Shown here one piece after another: positions 16,785 through 25,558 of a stretch of 64,000 bases of DNA. Each line of letters opens with the position of its first letter. Position 1 is the stretch's first letter. A program made the translations under genes and the position numbers. The stretch is from Kribbella capetownensis (GTDB lineage Bacteria; Actinomycetota; Actinomycetes; Propionibacteriales; Kribbellaceae). Location of the stretch: contig NZ_SJKD01000001.1 in NCBI RefSeq assembly GCF_004331485.1, positions 744,001 to 808,000 of the forward strand, in the 5' to 3' direction. The notes beneath the pieces were generated by a model that was not told the origin of the DNA, ran no database searches, and saw nothing but the letters and a program-made list of their open reading frames with translations.

Positions 16785-18152
16785 CTAGAAGTCGAAGCCT
16801 AGGCCTAGTTTGTCCAGGGTTCGGAGCCAGAGGTTTCGGTGGCCTTGGTGGGAGTCGGCGCGGGACATGGACCAGCGGGTCAGGTGGATGGCGGCGGCGC
16901 GGAGGGGTTCGGGTGGGAAGGGCATGGGGCGTTCTTGGACCATGCGGAGGCGGGTGCGATCGGTGTCTTCGGCGTACAGGAGGTCGAGCATGACGTCGGC
17001 GCCGAAGCGGGTGGCGCCTACGCCTAGGCCGGTGTAGCCGAGGGCGTAGCCGATGTGGCCGGCGTGCGCCGTACCGAAGAAGGCGCAGAAGCGGGTGCTG
17101 GTGTCGATCACGCCGCCCCAGCGGTGGGTGAAGTGCAGTCCCTCCAGTTGGGGGAATGTCGTGAAGAAGTGGCGCGCGAGCAGCTCGTGGATGCTGTGGC
17201 GTAGTTCGTGCCGGGGATCGATCCGGCTGCCGAAGTAGTAGAGCGGGATGTAGCCGCCCCACAGGATGCGGTCGTCCCGGGTCAGGCGGTAGTAGTGGAA
17301 GAGGTTCGACGCGTCGCCGACACCTTGGCGGTTGCGCCAGCCGATGGACTCGAGCTGTACGGCGGACAACGGTTCCGTGACCAGGACCAGGTCGTAGACA
17401 GGGACCGTGTAGAGGCGCAGGCGCCGGAGCAGCGACGGGAACGCGTTCGTGGCCAGGGCGATCCGGTCCGCCCGGACCGAACCAGTTGCCGTCGCCAACG
17501 TTTTCCCGTGCATCCTGTTCACCTGCGACATCTCATGGATGCGTACGCCGTGCAGCAGGCAGGCATGGCGCAGACCCCAAGCCAGCCGGGCCGGCTCGAC
17601 GAGCGCCATCCGACTCGGGTCGGAGAGTGCGCCGAGGTATGTCGGTGAGTTGACCTCAGCACGAGCCGCGTCCTGGTCCAGCAGGGTGACACCGTCGCGC
17701 TCACCCACCTCCTCGGCCAGTTCGTCGAGGTGATGTGGTTCGGTGGCAACGGTGAGTTCACCGCTCAGTTGCCAGTCGCAATCAATTCCGTAGCGCGCGA
17801 TCGTGTCCCCGATGGCGGCGAGATTGTCGGCACCGAACTGCTCGAGCTGACCGACTTCCTCGGGCCAGCGCGCGAGACCGTTGGCGAAACCGTGAGTGAG
17901 GCTGGCATCGCAGAACCCGCCGTTCCGCCCACTGGCCGCGGATCCACACGTCTCCGATTCCAGCAGTACGACGTCCAGCTCCGGGTACCGTTCCTTCGCC
18001 CGCAACGCCGTCCACAGGCCGGTGTAGCCGCCACCGACCACGGCCAGGTCGGCCTCGGTCGGCCCGAGCAGCGAGGGCGAATGTTCCGGCGCGGCCTTGT
18101 CGTCGAGCCAGAACACTCGCGGTTCTGCATCCGCCAGCGCCGCAAGTTTCAT
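16785..18152 (-). CDS. FAD-dependent amine oxidase (DAO family), paralog 1
   Basis: The 455-aa product has the DAO-fold dinucleotide motif LAVVGGGYTGLWTAL at about 36-50, followed by CGSAASGRNGGF, and a C-terminal GYALGYTGLGVGATRFGADV segment that closes the FAD site. This architecture is shared by gamma-glutamylputrescine oxidase PuuB and similar amine oxidases. The ATG at 18152 overlaps the stop of the PotC-like permease as ATGA, so oxidase and importer are translated together. It should oxidise the imported amine to an aldehyde. A second oxidase of the same fold is encoded at 22908-24275. Confidence 0.85.
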   Translation of the reverse strand: MKLAALADAEPRVFWLDDKAAPEHSPSLLGPTEADLAVVGGGYTGLWTALRAKERYPELDVVLLESETCGSAASGRNGGFCDASLTHGFANGLARWPEEVGQLEQFGADNLAAIGDTIARYGIDCDWQLSGELTVATEPHHLDELAEEVGERDGVTLLDQDAARAEVNSPTYLGALSDPSRMALVEPARLAWGLRHACLLHGVRIHEMSQVNRMHGKTLATATGSVRADRIALATNAFPSLLRRLRLYTVPVYDLVLVTEPLSAVQLESIGWRNRQGVGDASNLFHYYRLTRDDRILWGGYIPLYYFGSRIDPRHELRHSIHELLARHFFTTFPQLEGLHFTHRWGGVIDTSTRFCAFFGTAHAGHIGYALGYTGLGVGATRFGADVMLDLLYAEDTDRTRLRMVQERPMPFPPEPLRAAAIHLTRWSMSRADSHQGHRNLWLRTLDKLGLGFDF

Positions 18153-18949
18153 CGTGTCCGTCGGCGGCGGGTGAGCTCGCCACCCACGACGAGCAGGAGG
18201 GCCAGCAGGAACATCGCCGTACCGACGACATTGATCTGTGGCGGGATCTCGCGCTGGGCGGACCCCCAGACGTACATCGGGAACGTCACCGTGGTGCCGG
18301 CGTTCAGGTTGGTGATGATGAAGTCGTCGAAGGACAGCGAGAAGCTCAGCAACGCGGCGGCCAGGATGCCGGGGAAGACCAGCGGGAACGTGATCCGCCA
18401 GTACGTCTGCCACTCGTTCGCGTACAGGTCCATCGCCGCCTGTTCCATCCGGGTGTCCATCCCGGCCAGCCGAGCCTTCACGGTCACCACCACGAACGAC
18501 ATGCAGAACATCACGTGCGCGATCAGGATCGTCCAGAACCCGAGCTGCCCGCCGAACCCGCTGGACACGAACAGCGCCAGCAGCGACGAGCCGAGCACGA
18601 TCTCCGGCGAGGCCATCGGCAGGAAGATGAACAGGTTGGTCGCCGACCGGCCGCGGAACTGGTGCCGCACCATCGCGAACGCCATCAGCGTGCCGAGCGC
18701 GGTCGCGATGACGGTCGCGAGCAGGCCGATCCGCAGGCTGGTGCTGACCGCGTCGCACATGCCGAACGGCCGGCACGGGTGCTGCCAGTTGTCCCAGGTG
18801 AAGCCGTCGAACGTGTAGGACAGCTTGCTCTTCGGCTCGTTGAACGACATCAGCATCACGACGACGATCGGCGCGAACAGGTACAGCAGCACGACGATCG
18901 CGACCATCATGACCAGGTTCCGCCCGAACCACCGCCCGGCCCTGGTCAT
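18149..18949 (-). CDS. potC: Spermidine/putrescine ABC permease PotC type
   Basis: The 266-aa protein has six predicted membrane helices and an EAA-type loop (MEQAAMDLYANEWQTYWRITFP). Its size and position after a PotB-type permease identify it as the PotC-like half of the polyamine channel. It starts at ATG 18949 and overlaps the downstream oxidase by 4 nt. Unlike the other gene boundaries of this operon, 115 nt separate it from PotB, and that gap contains a hairpin repeat element. Confidence 0.88.
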   Translation of the reverse strand: MTRAGRWFGRNLVMMVAIVVLLYLFAPIVVVMLMSFNEPKSKLSYTFDGFTWDNWQHPCRPFGMCDAVSTSLRIGLLATVIATALGTLMAFAMVRHQFRGRSATNLFIFLPMASPEIVLGSSLLALFVSSGFGGQLGFWTILIAHVMFCMSFVVVTVKARLAGMDTRMEQAAMDLYANEWQTYWRITFPLVFPGILAAALLSFSLSFDDFIITNLNAGTTVTFPMYVWGSAQREIPPQINVVGTAMFLLALLLVVGGELTRRRRTR

Positions 18950-18954
18950 GGGAC

Positions 18955-19018
18955 CTCCCGGCCTGGACTGAGGAGTGGAGGGAGCGAAGCGACCGGAGGG
19001 ACGAGGGAAGGCCGGGAG
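18955..19018. repeat. Intergenic hairpin element between potB and potC
   Basis: CTCCCGGCCT at 18955-18964 pairs perfectly with AGGCCGGGAG at 19009-19018. The purine-rich loop contains ACTGAGGAGTG at 18967-18977, the same 11 bases found at 47037-47047 in the hairpin array. It looks like a repetitive extragenic element that could adjust expression of the distal operon. Confidence 0.55.
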
Positions 19019-19064
19019 TCAATGCCCCATGACCCGCCGCGCCGGAGGCGTGGCATCAGTGCAG

Positions 19065-19970
19065 TCATACCAGATCCTCCGTTCCGGCGCGGCGGATGTA
19101 GATCAGCACCAGTACGACGATCGCCGCCATCAGCGTCACCGACAACGCCGCCGCCGTCGGGTACGCGCCGGCCGCGAACAGCCGCTGGATGTCGTTGCCG
19201 ATCATCCGCTGCTTCGGCGTACCGAGCAGCTGCGCGTTGATGTAGTCGCCGGCCGCCGGGATGAAGGTCAGCAGCGTGCCCGCGATCACGCCCGGCATCG
19301 ACAGCGGCAGCGTGATCTTCCGGAAGGTGGTGAAGGGCCCGGCGAACAGGTCCCCGCCGGCCTCGAGGAGCCGCTTGTCGATCCGCTCCAGGCTGGCGTA
19401 CAGCGGCAGCACCATGAACGGCAGGAAGTTGTACGTCAGCCCGGTGACGACCGCGGACGTGGTGGCCAGCAGCCGCCCGTCCGGCCCGAGGATGTGCAGC
19501 CACTTCAGCGCGTCGACCACGAAGCCGTTGTCACTCAGCAGCAGCTTCCAGGACAGTGTCCGGATCAGGAAGCTGGTGAAGAACGGAGCGATCACCAGCG
19601 CCAGCATCAGGTTCTTCCACCGGCCGGACTTGATCGCGATCGCATAGGCCAACGGGTACCCGAGCAGCAGGCAGATCGCGGTGGTGAGCAGCGCGTACCA
19701 CAGCGACCGCCCGAACGGCCGCGCGTAGTCGGACATCGTGTCGATGAAGTTCTGCCAGTGCCAGGTCATCGAGAACCCGTTCTCGATCGACCCGTTCGGG
19801 TCGTACAGGCTGGCCGCGAGCAGCGTCACCAGCGGTATGACGAAGAACAGCAGCAGGAACAACCCACCCGGGAGCAGCAGCAGGTACGCCGTCAGCCGCC
19901 GGCCGGACTTCGGCTCGGAAGGAGGCGCCGGTGTCGCGGTGGTCGCACCTAGCTGGCCGACCGCACTCAT
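19065..19970 (-). CDS. potB: Spermidine/putrescine ABC permease PotB type
   Basis: The 301-aa inner-membrane protein has six predicted helices and the EAA loop segment LLEAGGDLFAGPFTTFRKITLP. Residues 25-45 form a first helix after a Pro/Ser-rich cytoplasmic tail. ATG 19970 overlaps the PotA-like stop as ATGA. It pairs with the downstream PotC-like protein to form the translocation pore for polyamines. Confidence 0.88.
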   Translation of the reverse strand: MSAVGQLGATTATPAPPSEPKSGRRLTAYLLLLPGGLFLLLFFVIPLVTLLAASLYDPNGSIENGFSMTWHWQNFIDTMSDYARPFGRSLWYALLTTAICLLLGYPLAYAIAIKSGRWKNLMLALVIAPFFTSFLIRTLSWKLLLSDNGFVVDALKWLHILGPDGRLLATTSAVVTGLTYNFLPFMVLPLYASLERIDKRLLEAGGDLFAGPFTTFRKITLPLSMPGVIAGTLLTFIPAAGDYINAQLLGTPKQRMIGNDIQRLFAAGAYPTAAALSVTLMAAIVVLVLIYIRRAGTEDLV

Positions 19971-21100
19971 CCGGCACCACCGCTGTCGTCGATGTCCTCG
20001 ACTCCCGCGAGTGCGTCCTGCTGGGCATCGAGCACGAACGTGTGCGCGGGCTGCCAGTGCAGATCGACCTGGTCCCCGACGGCGAGCGTGCCCCGAGCAC
20101 CGGTGTTCTGCTCGAACACCGTCAGCTCCTGGTCCCAAGACAGCTTGACCAGGTACTGCGTACTCACGCCCACGTAGCTGACATCGGTGACGACCGCACC
20201 CCGCAGCTGGTTGACGCCGTTGCTCTGCTCGGTGCCGGCCCGGGACAGGAAGACCTTCTCCGGTCTGATCCCCATCCAGACATCGCCCTCGGTGACCCGG
20301 CAGCGCGGCAACGGCACGGTCACCTTGCGACCCTGTACGTCGACGATCAGGTTCTGCTCGGCGCGACCGATGATCGTTGCCCGGAGCAAGTTCGACTGGC
20401 CGAGGAAGTTCGCCACGAACGTGGTCGCGGGCAGGTCGTACAGCTCGGCCGGCGTACCCAGTTGCTCGATCGCTCCGCCGTTCATCACCGCGATGGTGTC
20501 GGCCATCGTCATGGCCTCTTCCTGGTCGTGGGTGACGTGGACGAACGTGATGCCGACCTCGGTCTGGATCCGCTTCAGCTCGATCTGCATCTGCCGGCGC
20601 AGCTTCAGGTCGAGCGCACCGAGGGGTTCGTCCAGCAGCAGGACCTGCGGCTGGTTGATCAGCGCGCGGGCCAGTGCGACTCGTTGCTGCTGGCCACCGG
20701 ACAGCTGCGCGGGCCGGCGCTTGCCGAAGGCACCGAGCTCGACCAGGTCGAGCATCTCCGTCACCTTCGGTTTGAAGTCCTTCACGCCGCGGCGGCGCAG
20801 CCCGAACGCGACGTTCTCGAAGATGTCGAGATGCGGGAACAGCGCGTAGTTCTGGAACACCGTGTTGACCGGTCGCTTGTACGGGCGCAGTCCGGTGATC
20901 TCCTGCTCACCGAGCCGGATGGTGCCGGTACTCGGCTCCTCCAGCCCGGCGATCATCCGCAGGGTCGTGGTCTTGCCGCAGCCGGACGGGCCGAGCAACG
21001 CGAAGAAGGCGCCGGCCGGCACGGTCAGATCGATCTGCTGCACCGCGTTCTGGGCACCGAAGCGCTTGCTGATGCCGGTGAGGACGAGATCACTGGTCAT
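19967..21100 (-). CDS. potA: Spermidine/putrescine ABC ATPase PotA type
   Basis: The 377-aa ATPase has Walker A GPSGCGKTT near residue 38, the Q-loop FQNYALFPH, signature LSGGQQQRVALARAL, Walker B VLLLDEPLGALD and the H-loop HVTHDQEEA. A C-terminal TOBE/OB domain (from about 280) is typical of PotA and other importer ATPases. Start ATG 21100 lies 2 nt after the binding-protein stop. It energises uptake through PotB/PotC. Confidence 0.9.
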   Translation of the reverse strand: MTSDLVLTGISKRFGAQNAVQQIDLTVPAGAFFALLGPSGCGKTTTLRMIAGLEEPSTGTIRLGEQEITGLRPYKRPVNTVFQNYALFPHLDIFENVAFGLRRRGVKDFKPKVTEMLDLVELGAFGKRRPAQLSGGQQQRVALARALINQPQVLLLDEPLGALDLKLRRQMQIELKRIQTEVGITFVHVTHDQEEAMTMADTIAVMNGGAIEQLGTPAELYDLPATTFVANFLGQSNLLRATIIGRAEQNLIVDVQGRKVTVPLPRCRVTEGDVWMGIRPEKVFLSRAGTEQSNGVNQLRGAVVTDVSYVGVSTQYLVKLSWDQELTVFEQNTGARGTLAVGDQVDLHWQPAHTFVLDAQQDALAGVEDIDDSGGAG

Positions 21101-21102
21101 GG

Positions 21103-22293
21103 TCAGCCGCCGATCGCGAGATTGAAGTCGGTTTCGTAGAGCTTGGCCTGGTTCGTGTCCAGCGGCATGAAGGCGAACGTCTTGGCGAGCATCTCCTGGT
21201 CGGGGAAGATCAGCGGGTCCTCGACCAGTTCGGGGTCGATCGACTCCATCGCCTTCTGCGCACCCTGCACCGGGCAGATGTAGTTCACCCAGGCGGCGAG
21301 CGTCGCGGCCACCTCCGGGTCGTAGTAGTAGTTCATCAGCGCCTCGGCGTTCGCCTTGTGGGAGGCCTTGTTCGGCACCATCAGGTTGTCCGACCACAGC
21401 GCCAGGCCCTCTTCGGGCACCACGAACTTGATGTCGGCGTTGTCGGCCTGCATGGCGATCACATCGCCAGACCACGCTTCGCAGGCGGCGATGTTGCCGG
21501 CGTTCAGGTCCTGCACGTAGTCGTTGCCGGTGAACCGCCGGACCTGACCGGACGCGACGGTGTCCTCGAGCCGCTGCAGCGCCTTGCTCCACTCGGCGTC
21601 GTTGAAGTTCGACGGGTTCGCCCCGACCAGGCGCAGCATGAACGACATGGTGTCCGGCATCTCGGACAGCAAGGTGATGCGGCCCTTCAGGTCGTCGCGG
21701 CTGAGCAGGTCCTCGAAGCTGCCGACCTCCTTGGTGACCTTGGCGTTGTAGGCGATCCCGGTCAGGCCGCTCTGCCAGGGCACGCTGTGGTCCCGGTTCG
21801 GGTCCCAGCTCGGCGACCGGAGCTGCTCGAGCAGGTTGGCGTCGACGTTCGGGACCTTCGCGTGGTCGAGCTTCTGGATCCAGCCCAGACCGATCATCCG
21901 GGCCGCCATCCAGTCGGTCAGCGCGAAGAGGTCCCGGCCACAGGGCTGGCAGGTGCCGAGCTGGTCGCGCACCTTGGCATAGAACTCGGCGTTGTCGTTG
22001 ACGTCGGCGGTGTAGTTGACCTTGAGGCCGGTCTCGCTCTGGAACGCGGCCAGGGTGGGCGGCACCGCGTTGCTGTTCTCCTCGTCCTCGTCGATGTAAC
22101 TCGGCCAGTTCGAGAAGATCAGTGTCTTCTGCTCCGCGGACAGATCGGTGCTGACGCAGGAGCCGGCGCTCTGCTTCGCCGCCGGGATGCCGCACCCGGT
22201 CAGCAGCGAGCCCCCGGCCAGGCCGAGGGCGGACAGCGACATTCCGCGAAGAACCGTCCGGCGCCCCACGACGGATTGTTGACGAAGACTCAT
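21103..22293 (-). CDS. potD: Polyamine-binding lipoprotein PotD type
   Basis: The 396-aa precursor has a twin-arginine signal (GRRTVLRG) and lipobox LLTGC, so it is probably a Tat lipoprotein. The mature protein is a PotD/PotF-type receptor: FSNWPSYIDEDEE near the start, DLFALTDWMAARMI, and YNAKVTKEVGSFEDLLS. ATG 22293 follows a strong GGGGAGG. It is the first gene of the potDABC-oxidase operon and divergent from the Lrp regulator, which probably controls it. The exact ligand, putrescine or spermidine, cannot be read from sequence. Confidence 0.9.
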   Translation of the reverse strand: MSLRQQSVVGRRTVLRGMSLSALGLAGGSLLTGCGIPAAKQSAGSCVSTDLSAEQKTLIFSNWPSYIDEDEENSNAVPPTLAAFQSETGLKVNYTADVNDNAEFYAKVRDQLGTCQPCGRDLFALTDWMAARMIGLGWIQKLDHAKVPNVDANLLEQLRSPSWDPNRDHSVPWQSGLTGIAYNAKVTKEVGSFEDLLSRDDLKGRITLLSEMPDTMSFMLRLVGANPSNFNDAEWSKALQRLEDTVASGQVRRFTGNDYVQDLNAGNIAACEAWSGDVIAMQADNADIKFVVPEEGLALWSDNLMVPNKASHKANAEALMNYYYDPEVAATLAAWVNYICPVQGAQKAMESIDPELVEDPLIFPDQEMLAKTFAFMPLDTNQAKLYETDFNLAIGG

Positions 22294-22440
22294 CGCACAC
22301 CTCCCCGGATGCGTCTGTCGCGGGCGATACTGTCAAACAGAATAGATCGAGACAAGGGATTCCGTAGGTAATAGCCCGATTTGCAACGAATTCCGCTGCA
22401 TTGACTTGCTTACACCAGGTAACCCTGAAAGGATCTCCGG

Positions 22441-22923
22441 GTGGCTGTGCGAACGGGGAACTCCGACAAGAACCAGGCGCTGCTGGACGACACCTCGAAG
22501 GCGATCATCGAGCAACTCCAGAAGGACGGGCGCCGTTCGTACGCCGCGATCGGCAAGGCGGTCGGGCTGTCCGAGGCCGCGGTGCGGCAGCGGGTGCAGC
22601 GGCTGACCGAGGCCGGTGTGATGCAGGTGGTGGCGGTCACCGATCCGCTCGAGCTGGGCTTCGACCGGCAGGCGATGATCGGGATCAAGGCCGAGGGTTC
22701 GCTGGAGCCGATCGCCGACGAGCTCGCGAAAATGGACGAGGTCGAGTACGTCGTGATCACGGCCGGCTCGTTCGACCTGCTCGCCGAGGTGCTGTGCGAG
22801 AGCGACGAGCACTTGCTGCAGGTGCTGTCGGAGCGGGTCCGGCGGATCGAGGGTGTGAAGGCGACCGAGACGTTCGTCTACCTGAAGCTGGTCAAACAGA
22901 CGTATTCGTGGGGTGTGCGCTGA
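22441..22923 (+). CDS. Lrp/AsnC family transcriptional regulator
   Basis: The 160-aa protein has an N-terminal winged helix (DDTSKAIIEQLQKDGRRSYA with recognition helix GLSEAAVRQRVQRL) and a C-terminal RAM/AsnC domain (IGIKAEGSLEPI, VVITAGSFDLLAEV). GTG 22441 has GAAAGGA upstream. It is divergent from potD and overlaps the second FAD oxidase, so it is likely the local, ligand-responsive regulator of polyamine uptake and oxidation. The 147-bp divergent gap is the obvious target region. Confidence 0.9.
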   Translation: MAVRTGNSDKNQALLDDTSKAIIEQLQKDGRRSYAAIGKAVGLSEAAVRQRVQRLTEAGVMQVVAVTDPLELGFDRQAMIGIKAEGSLEPIADELAKMDEVEYVVITAGSFDLLAEVLCESDEHLLQVLSERVRRIEGVKATETFVYLKLVKQTYSWGVR

Positions 22924-24275
22924 TCCTCTGGGCCGAGACGACCGAGCCCGCGGCCGCACGCCCCGGGCTCGCGGGTGACCGGCACGCCGACGTGGCGATC
23001 GTCGGCGCCGGGTACACCGGCCTGTGGACCGCGTACTACCTCGCGAAAGCCGATCCGTCCCTGCGCATCGTCGTACTCGAGGCTCAGACCGCTGGGTTCG
23101 GAGCGTCGGGCCGCAACGGGGGTTGGTGTTCCGCGTTGTTCCCGGTCTCGTCGCGGCGGCTGGCGGCGCTGCCCGGATCGAGCCGTGCGTCGGCGATCGA
23201 GTTGCACCGGGCGATGCAGGCGACGGTCAACGAGGTCGGGCTGGTGACCGCTGCCGAGGGCATCAACTGCGATTACCACAAGGGCGGCACGATCGTGTTC
23301 GCGCGGACCAAGGCCCAGCTCGCCCGGGCCCGTGCCGAGGTGGGCGAAGCGCACGACTGGGGACCTGGTGACCTGCGGTTCCTCGAGGCGGACGAGGTCG
23401 CGGCACACGCGCGGGCCACAAAGGTGCTCGGGGCAACCTTCACACCACACTGTGCCGCGATCCATCCGGGCAAGCTGGCGCGTGGACTGGCCGCTGTGGT
23501 GGAGGGCCTTGGGGTGACGATCCACGAGAACACTCCGGTGACCGCGATCGAGTCCGGCCGTGCGATCACGCCGTACGGCGTCGTCCGTGCCGAGGTGGTG
23601 GTCCGGGCGACCGAGGGGTTCACGCCGGCGCTCGACGGGCAGTCGCGGGCAGTGGCGCCGGTGTACTCGTTGATGGTGGCGACCGAGCCGCTCGACGACG
23701 CGACCTGGGAGCGGATCGGGTTGGCCGATCGGCCGACGTTCAGCGATCACCGGCATCTGATCATCTACGGGCAGCGGACCGCCGACGGGCGACTCGCGTT
23801 CGGTGGGCGCGGGGCGCCGTACCACTTTCGCTCGCGGGTCAAGGCGTCGTACGACGAGGTGCCGCGTGTGTTCAAGGTGTTGCAGGCGACGTTGCGGGAG
23901 CTGTTCGACGGGCTGGACGACGTTGGGTTCACGCATGCCTGGGGTGGGCCTCTCGGCATACCGCGGGACTGGTGTGCGTCGGTCGGGTTCGATCGCGGGT
24001 CCAGGTTGGCATGGGCCGGCGGGTACGTCGGCGATGGCGTCAGTACGACGAACCTCGCCGGGCGGACGTTGACGGATCTGATCCTCGGGCGCGACACCGC
24101 GCTGGTGCGACTGCCGTGGGTGGGGCATCGGTCGCGACGCTGGGAGCCGGAGCCGCTGCGCTGGCTCGGGATCAACGCCGGGCTGCGCGCGATGAACTTC
24201 GCCGACACCGAGGAACGCGTGACCGGCCGGGACAGCCGGATCGCTCGCCTGATGGCGCCCTTGACAGGCCGCTAG
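22908..24275 (+). CDS. FAD-dependent amine oxidase (DAO family), paralog 2
   Basis: The product has the FAD motif VAIVGAGYTGLWTAYYLA at about 27-44 followed by GFGASGRNGGW, and the C-terminal WAGGYVGDGVSTTNLAGRTL motif. No ATG fits the N-terminus; GTG 22908 gives 455 aa and overlaps the Lrp gene by 16 nt, the same length as the oxidase at 16785-18152. Both belong to the group containing PuuB-like oxidases. Cotranscription with the Lrp regulator suggests that it oxidises a polyamine-derived substrate. Its stop codon overlaps that of the convergent gene in a shared CTAG. Confidence 0.85.
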   Translation: MGCALILWAETTEPAAARPGLAGDRHADVAIVGAGYTGLWTAYYLAKADPSLRIVVLEAQTAGFGASGRNGGWCSALFPVSSRRLAALPGSSRASAIELHRAMQATVNEVGLVTAAEGINCDYHKGGTIVFARTKAQLARARAEVGEAHDWGPGDLRFLEADEVAAHARATKVLGATFTPHCAAIHPGKLARGLAAVVEGLGVTIHENTPVTAIESGRAITPYGVVRAEVVVRATEGFTPALDGQSRAVAPVYSLMVATEPLDDATWERIGLADRPTFSDHRHLIIYGQRTADGRLAFGGRGAPYHFRSRVKASYDEVPRVFKVLQATLRELFDGLDDVGFTHAWGGPLGIPRDWCASVGFDRGSRLAWAGGYVGDGVSTTNLAGRTLTDLILGRDTALVRLPWVGHRSRRWEPEPLRWLGINAGLRAMNFADTEERVTGRDSRIARLMAPLTGR

Positions 24276-24913
24276 CGGAGCGCTAGTTGGGTGGTGCCCT
24301 CTTCGAGCAGGGATGCGAGCGGGCGGCCGGTGAGCTGGATGCTGGGACGCATCCAGTCGTTGAGGATCGGCTCCTCGGTGGTGAGGTGATCGGTCAGCTC
24401 GGTGCGGCTGAGCTCGAACACGTGGGCCGGATTGCCGGTCAGGTCGACGACGGTCTGCATCAGCCGGCCCGCCTGTTCCTCCCACAGCACGTCACCGGCG
24501 TCGAGGTGGTCCGGGCGGATCAACAGCAGGTCCACGTCGCTGTCCAGGTCACCGTCGCCGCGGGCGATCGCGCCGTACAGGCTGGCGTGCACCGCCGGGA
24601 TCCGCCAGGCGCTGATCTCGTCCGCGAGCCGGCTGACCAACGTACTGCGAAGATCCGCGAGGAACTCGACCGCCGGGGCGACCAGGTGCCGGCGATTGAG
24701 GCGATAGAGCAACGAGTTGCCGAGGTCGTCCACATGCACGAGCCCGGTCGTCGCCAACCTCTGCAGCACCAATCGCACACCCGCGACGCTGCCCGTGCCG
24801 GCCAGCTTGTGGATCTGCCGTCCGGACAGTCCCTCGTCGCTACGCGCCAGCACCTGGAGCACGGGCCCGTCGAGCGACGGCACGACGGTACTGATCGGAG
24901 TCCTGAGATCCAT
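24272..24913 (-). CDS. HTH-nucleotidyltransferase (MNT-like) protein
   Basis: The 213-aa protein combines an N-terminal winged helix (LSGRQIHKLAGTGSVAGVRLVLQRL in outline, about 30-55) with a minimal nucleotidyltransferase domain. The core motif is LYGAIARGDGDLDSDVDLLL: the two metal-binding aspartates of SDVDLL are intact, but the usual GS before the basic pair reads GA. Such proteins are related to MNT antitoxins that AMPylate a HEPN toxin, yet no HEPN gene is adjacent. ATG 24913 was preferred over the GTG at 24961. Function is unknown. Confidence 0.75.
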   Translation of the reverse strand: MDLRTPISTVVPSLDGPVLQVLARSDEGLSGRQIHKLAGTGSVAGVRLVLQRLATTGLVHVDDLGNSLLYRLNRRHLVAPAVEFLADLRSTLVSRLADEISAWRIPAVHASLYGAIARGDGDLDSDVDLLLIRPDHLDAGDVLWEEQAGRLMQTVVDLTGNPAHVFELSRTELTDHLTTEEPILNDWMRPSIQLTGRPLASLLEEGTTQLALR

Positions 24914-24976
24914 AACCCGACCCACCCTAGTGATCACAGCCCCACTCACCGTAATCACCATGATCCGTCAACTACC

Positions 24977-25558
24977 TCATTGGTATCCCCGCTTGAGGAG
25001 GTACTTGGCTCCTGCGTCGAAGCCTTCTGGGGTGAGGACCTCGAAGGCGAAGGCGTCGGCCAGGCGGTCGGTGATGTTGAAGGCGGTGCAGACCGCCAAT
25101 GCGTCCTTGATCTGCTGGGGTGAGACACCTGCGGACAGAACCTCCCGCATGTCCTCGGCGCCCACCTTGCCCTCTCGGGTCAGCTTGCCGAGCATCCGCA
25201 GCGTTGCCCGCAGCCCGTTCTCGACGGGGGCCGTTTCCAGGTCGTCGAGGACCGCGGCGACCCGTGGCCCGTCCTGATACGCCTGGCTCGCGGTCGCGGT
25301 GTGTGCGCCGATGCAGAACGCCGTCTGGTTCACCTTCGAGACGTACGCCGCCATCAGCTCCCGGTCGCCGACCGACCACCCGGACGGGCCGCGCATCGCC
25401 TCGTGGGTGAACACCTTGGCGCGGTTGCCATAGAAGTCGGGCCGGTAGAAGACCAGCTTGGCGGCGTCCGGCACCGGCTGCCGCGAGAACAGCCGGATCA
25501 TCGCGAAGAGCAGCTTGGTTCCGGGTTTGTAGCCGCTGTTCAGGATCTCGAGTCGCAT
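24977..25558 (-). CDS. Carboxymuconolactone decarboxylase/AhpD-like protein
   Basis: The 193-aa helical protein has the AhpD-like core NQTAFCIGAHTATA followed by paired helices. In redox-active relatives the motif is CxxC; here the first cysteine is a threonine-containing QTAF, so disulfide chemistry with that pair is not expected. ATG 25558 overlaps the upstream stop by one base. It probably forms a complex with the small upstream homologue. Peroxidase-like or decarboxylase activity is possible; the substrate is unknown. Confidence 0.8.
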   Translation of the reverse strand: MRLEILNSGYKPGTKLLFAMIRLFSRQPVPDAAKLVFYRPDFYGNRAKVFTHEAMRGPSGWSVGDRELMAAYVSKVNQTAFCIGAHTATASQAYQDGPRVAAVLDDLETAPVENGLRATLRMLGKLTREGKVGAEDMREVLSAGVSPQQIKDALAVCTAFNITDRLADAFAFEVLTPEGFDAGAKYLLKRGYQ

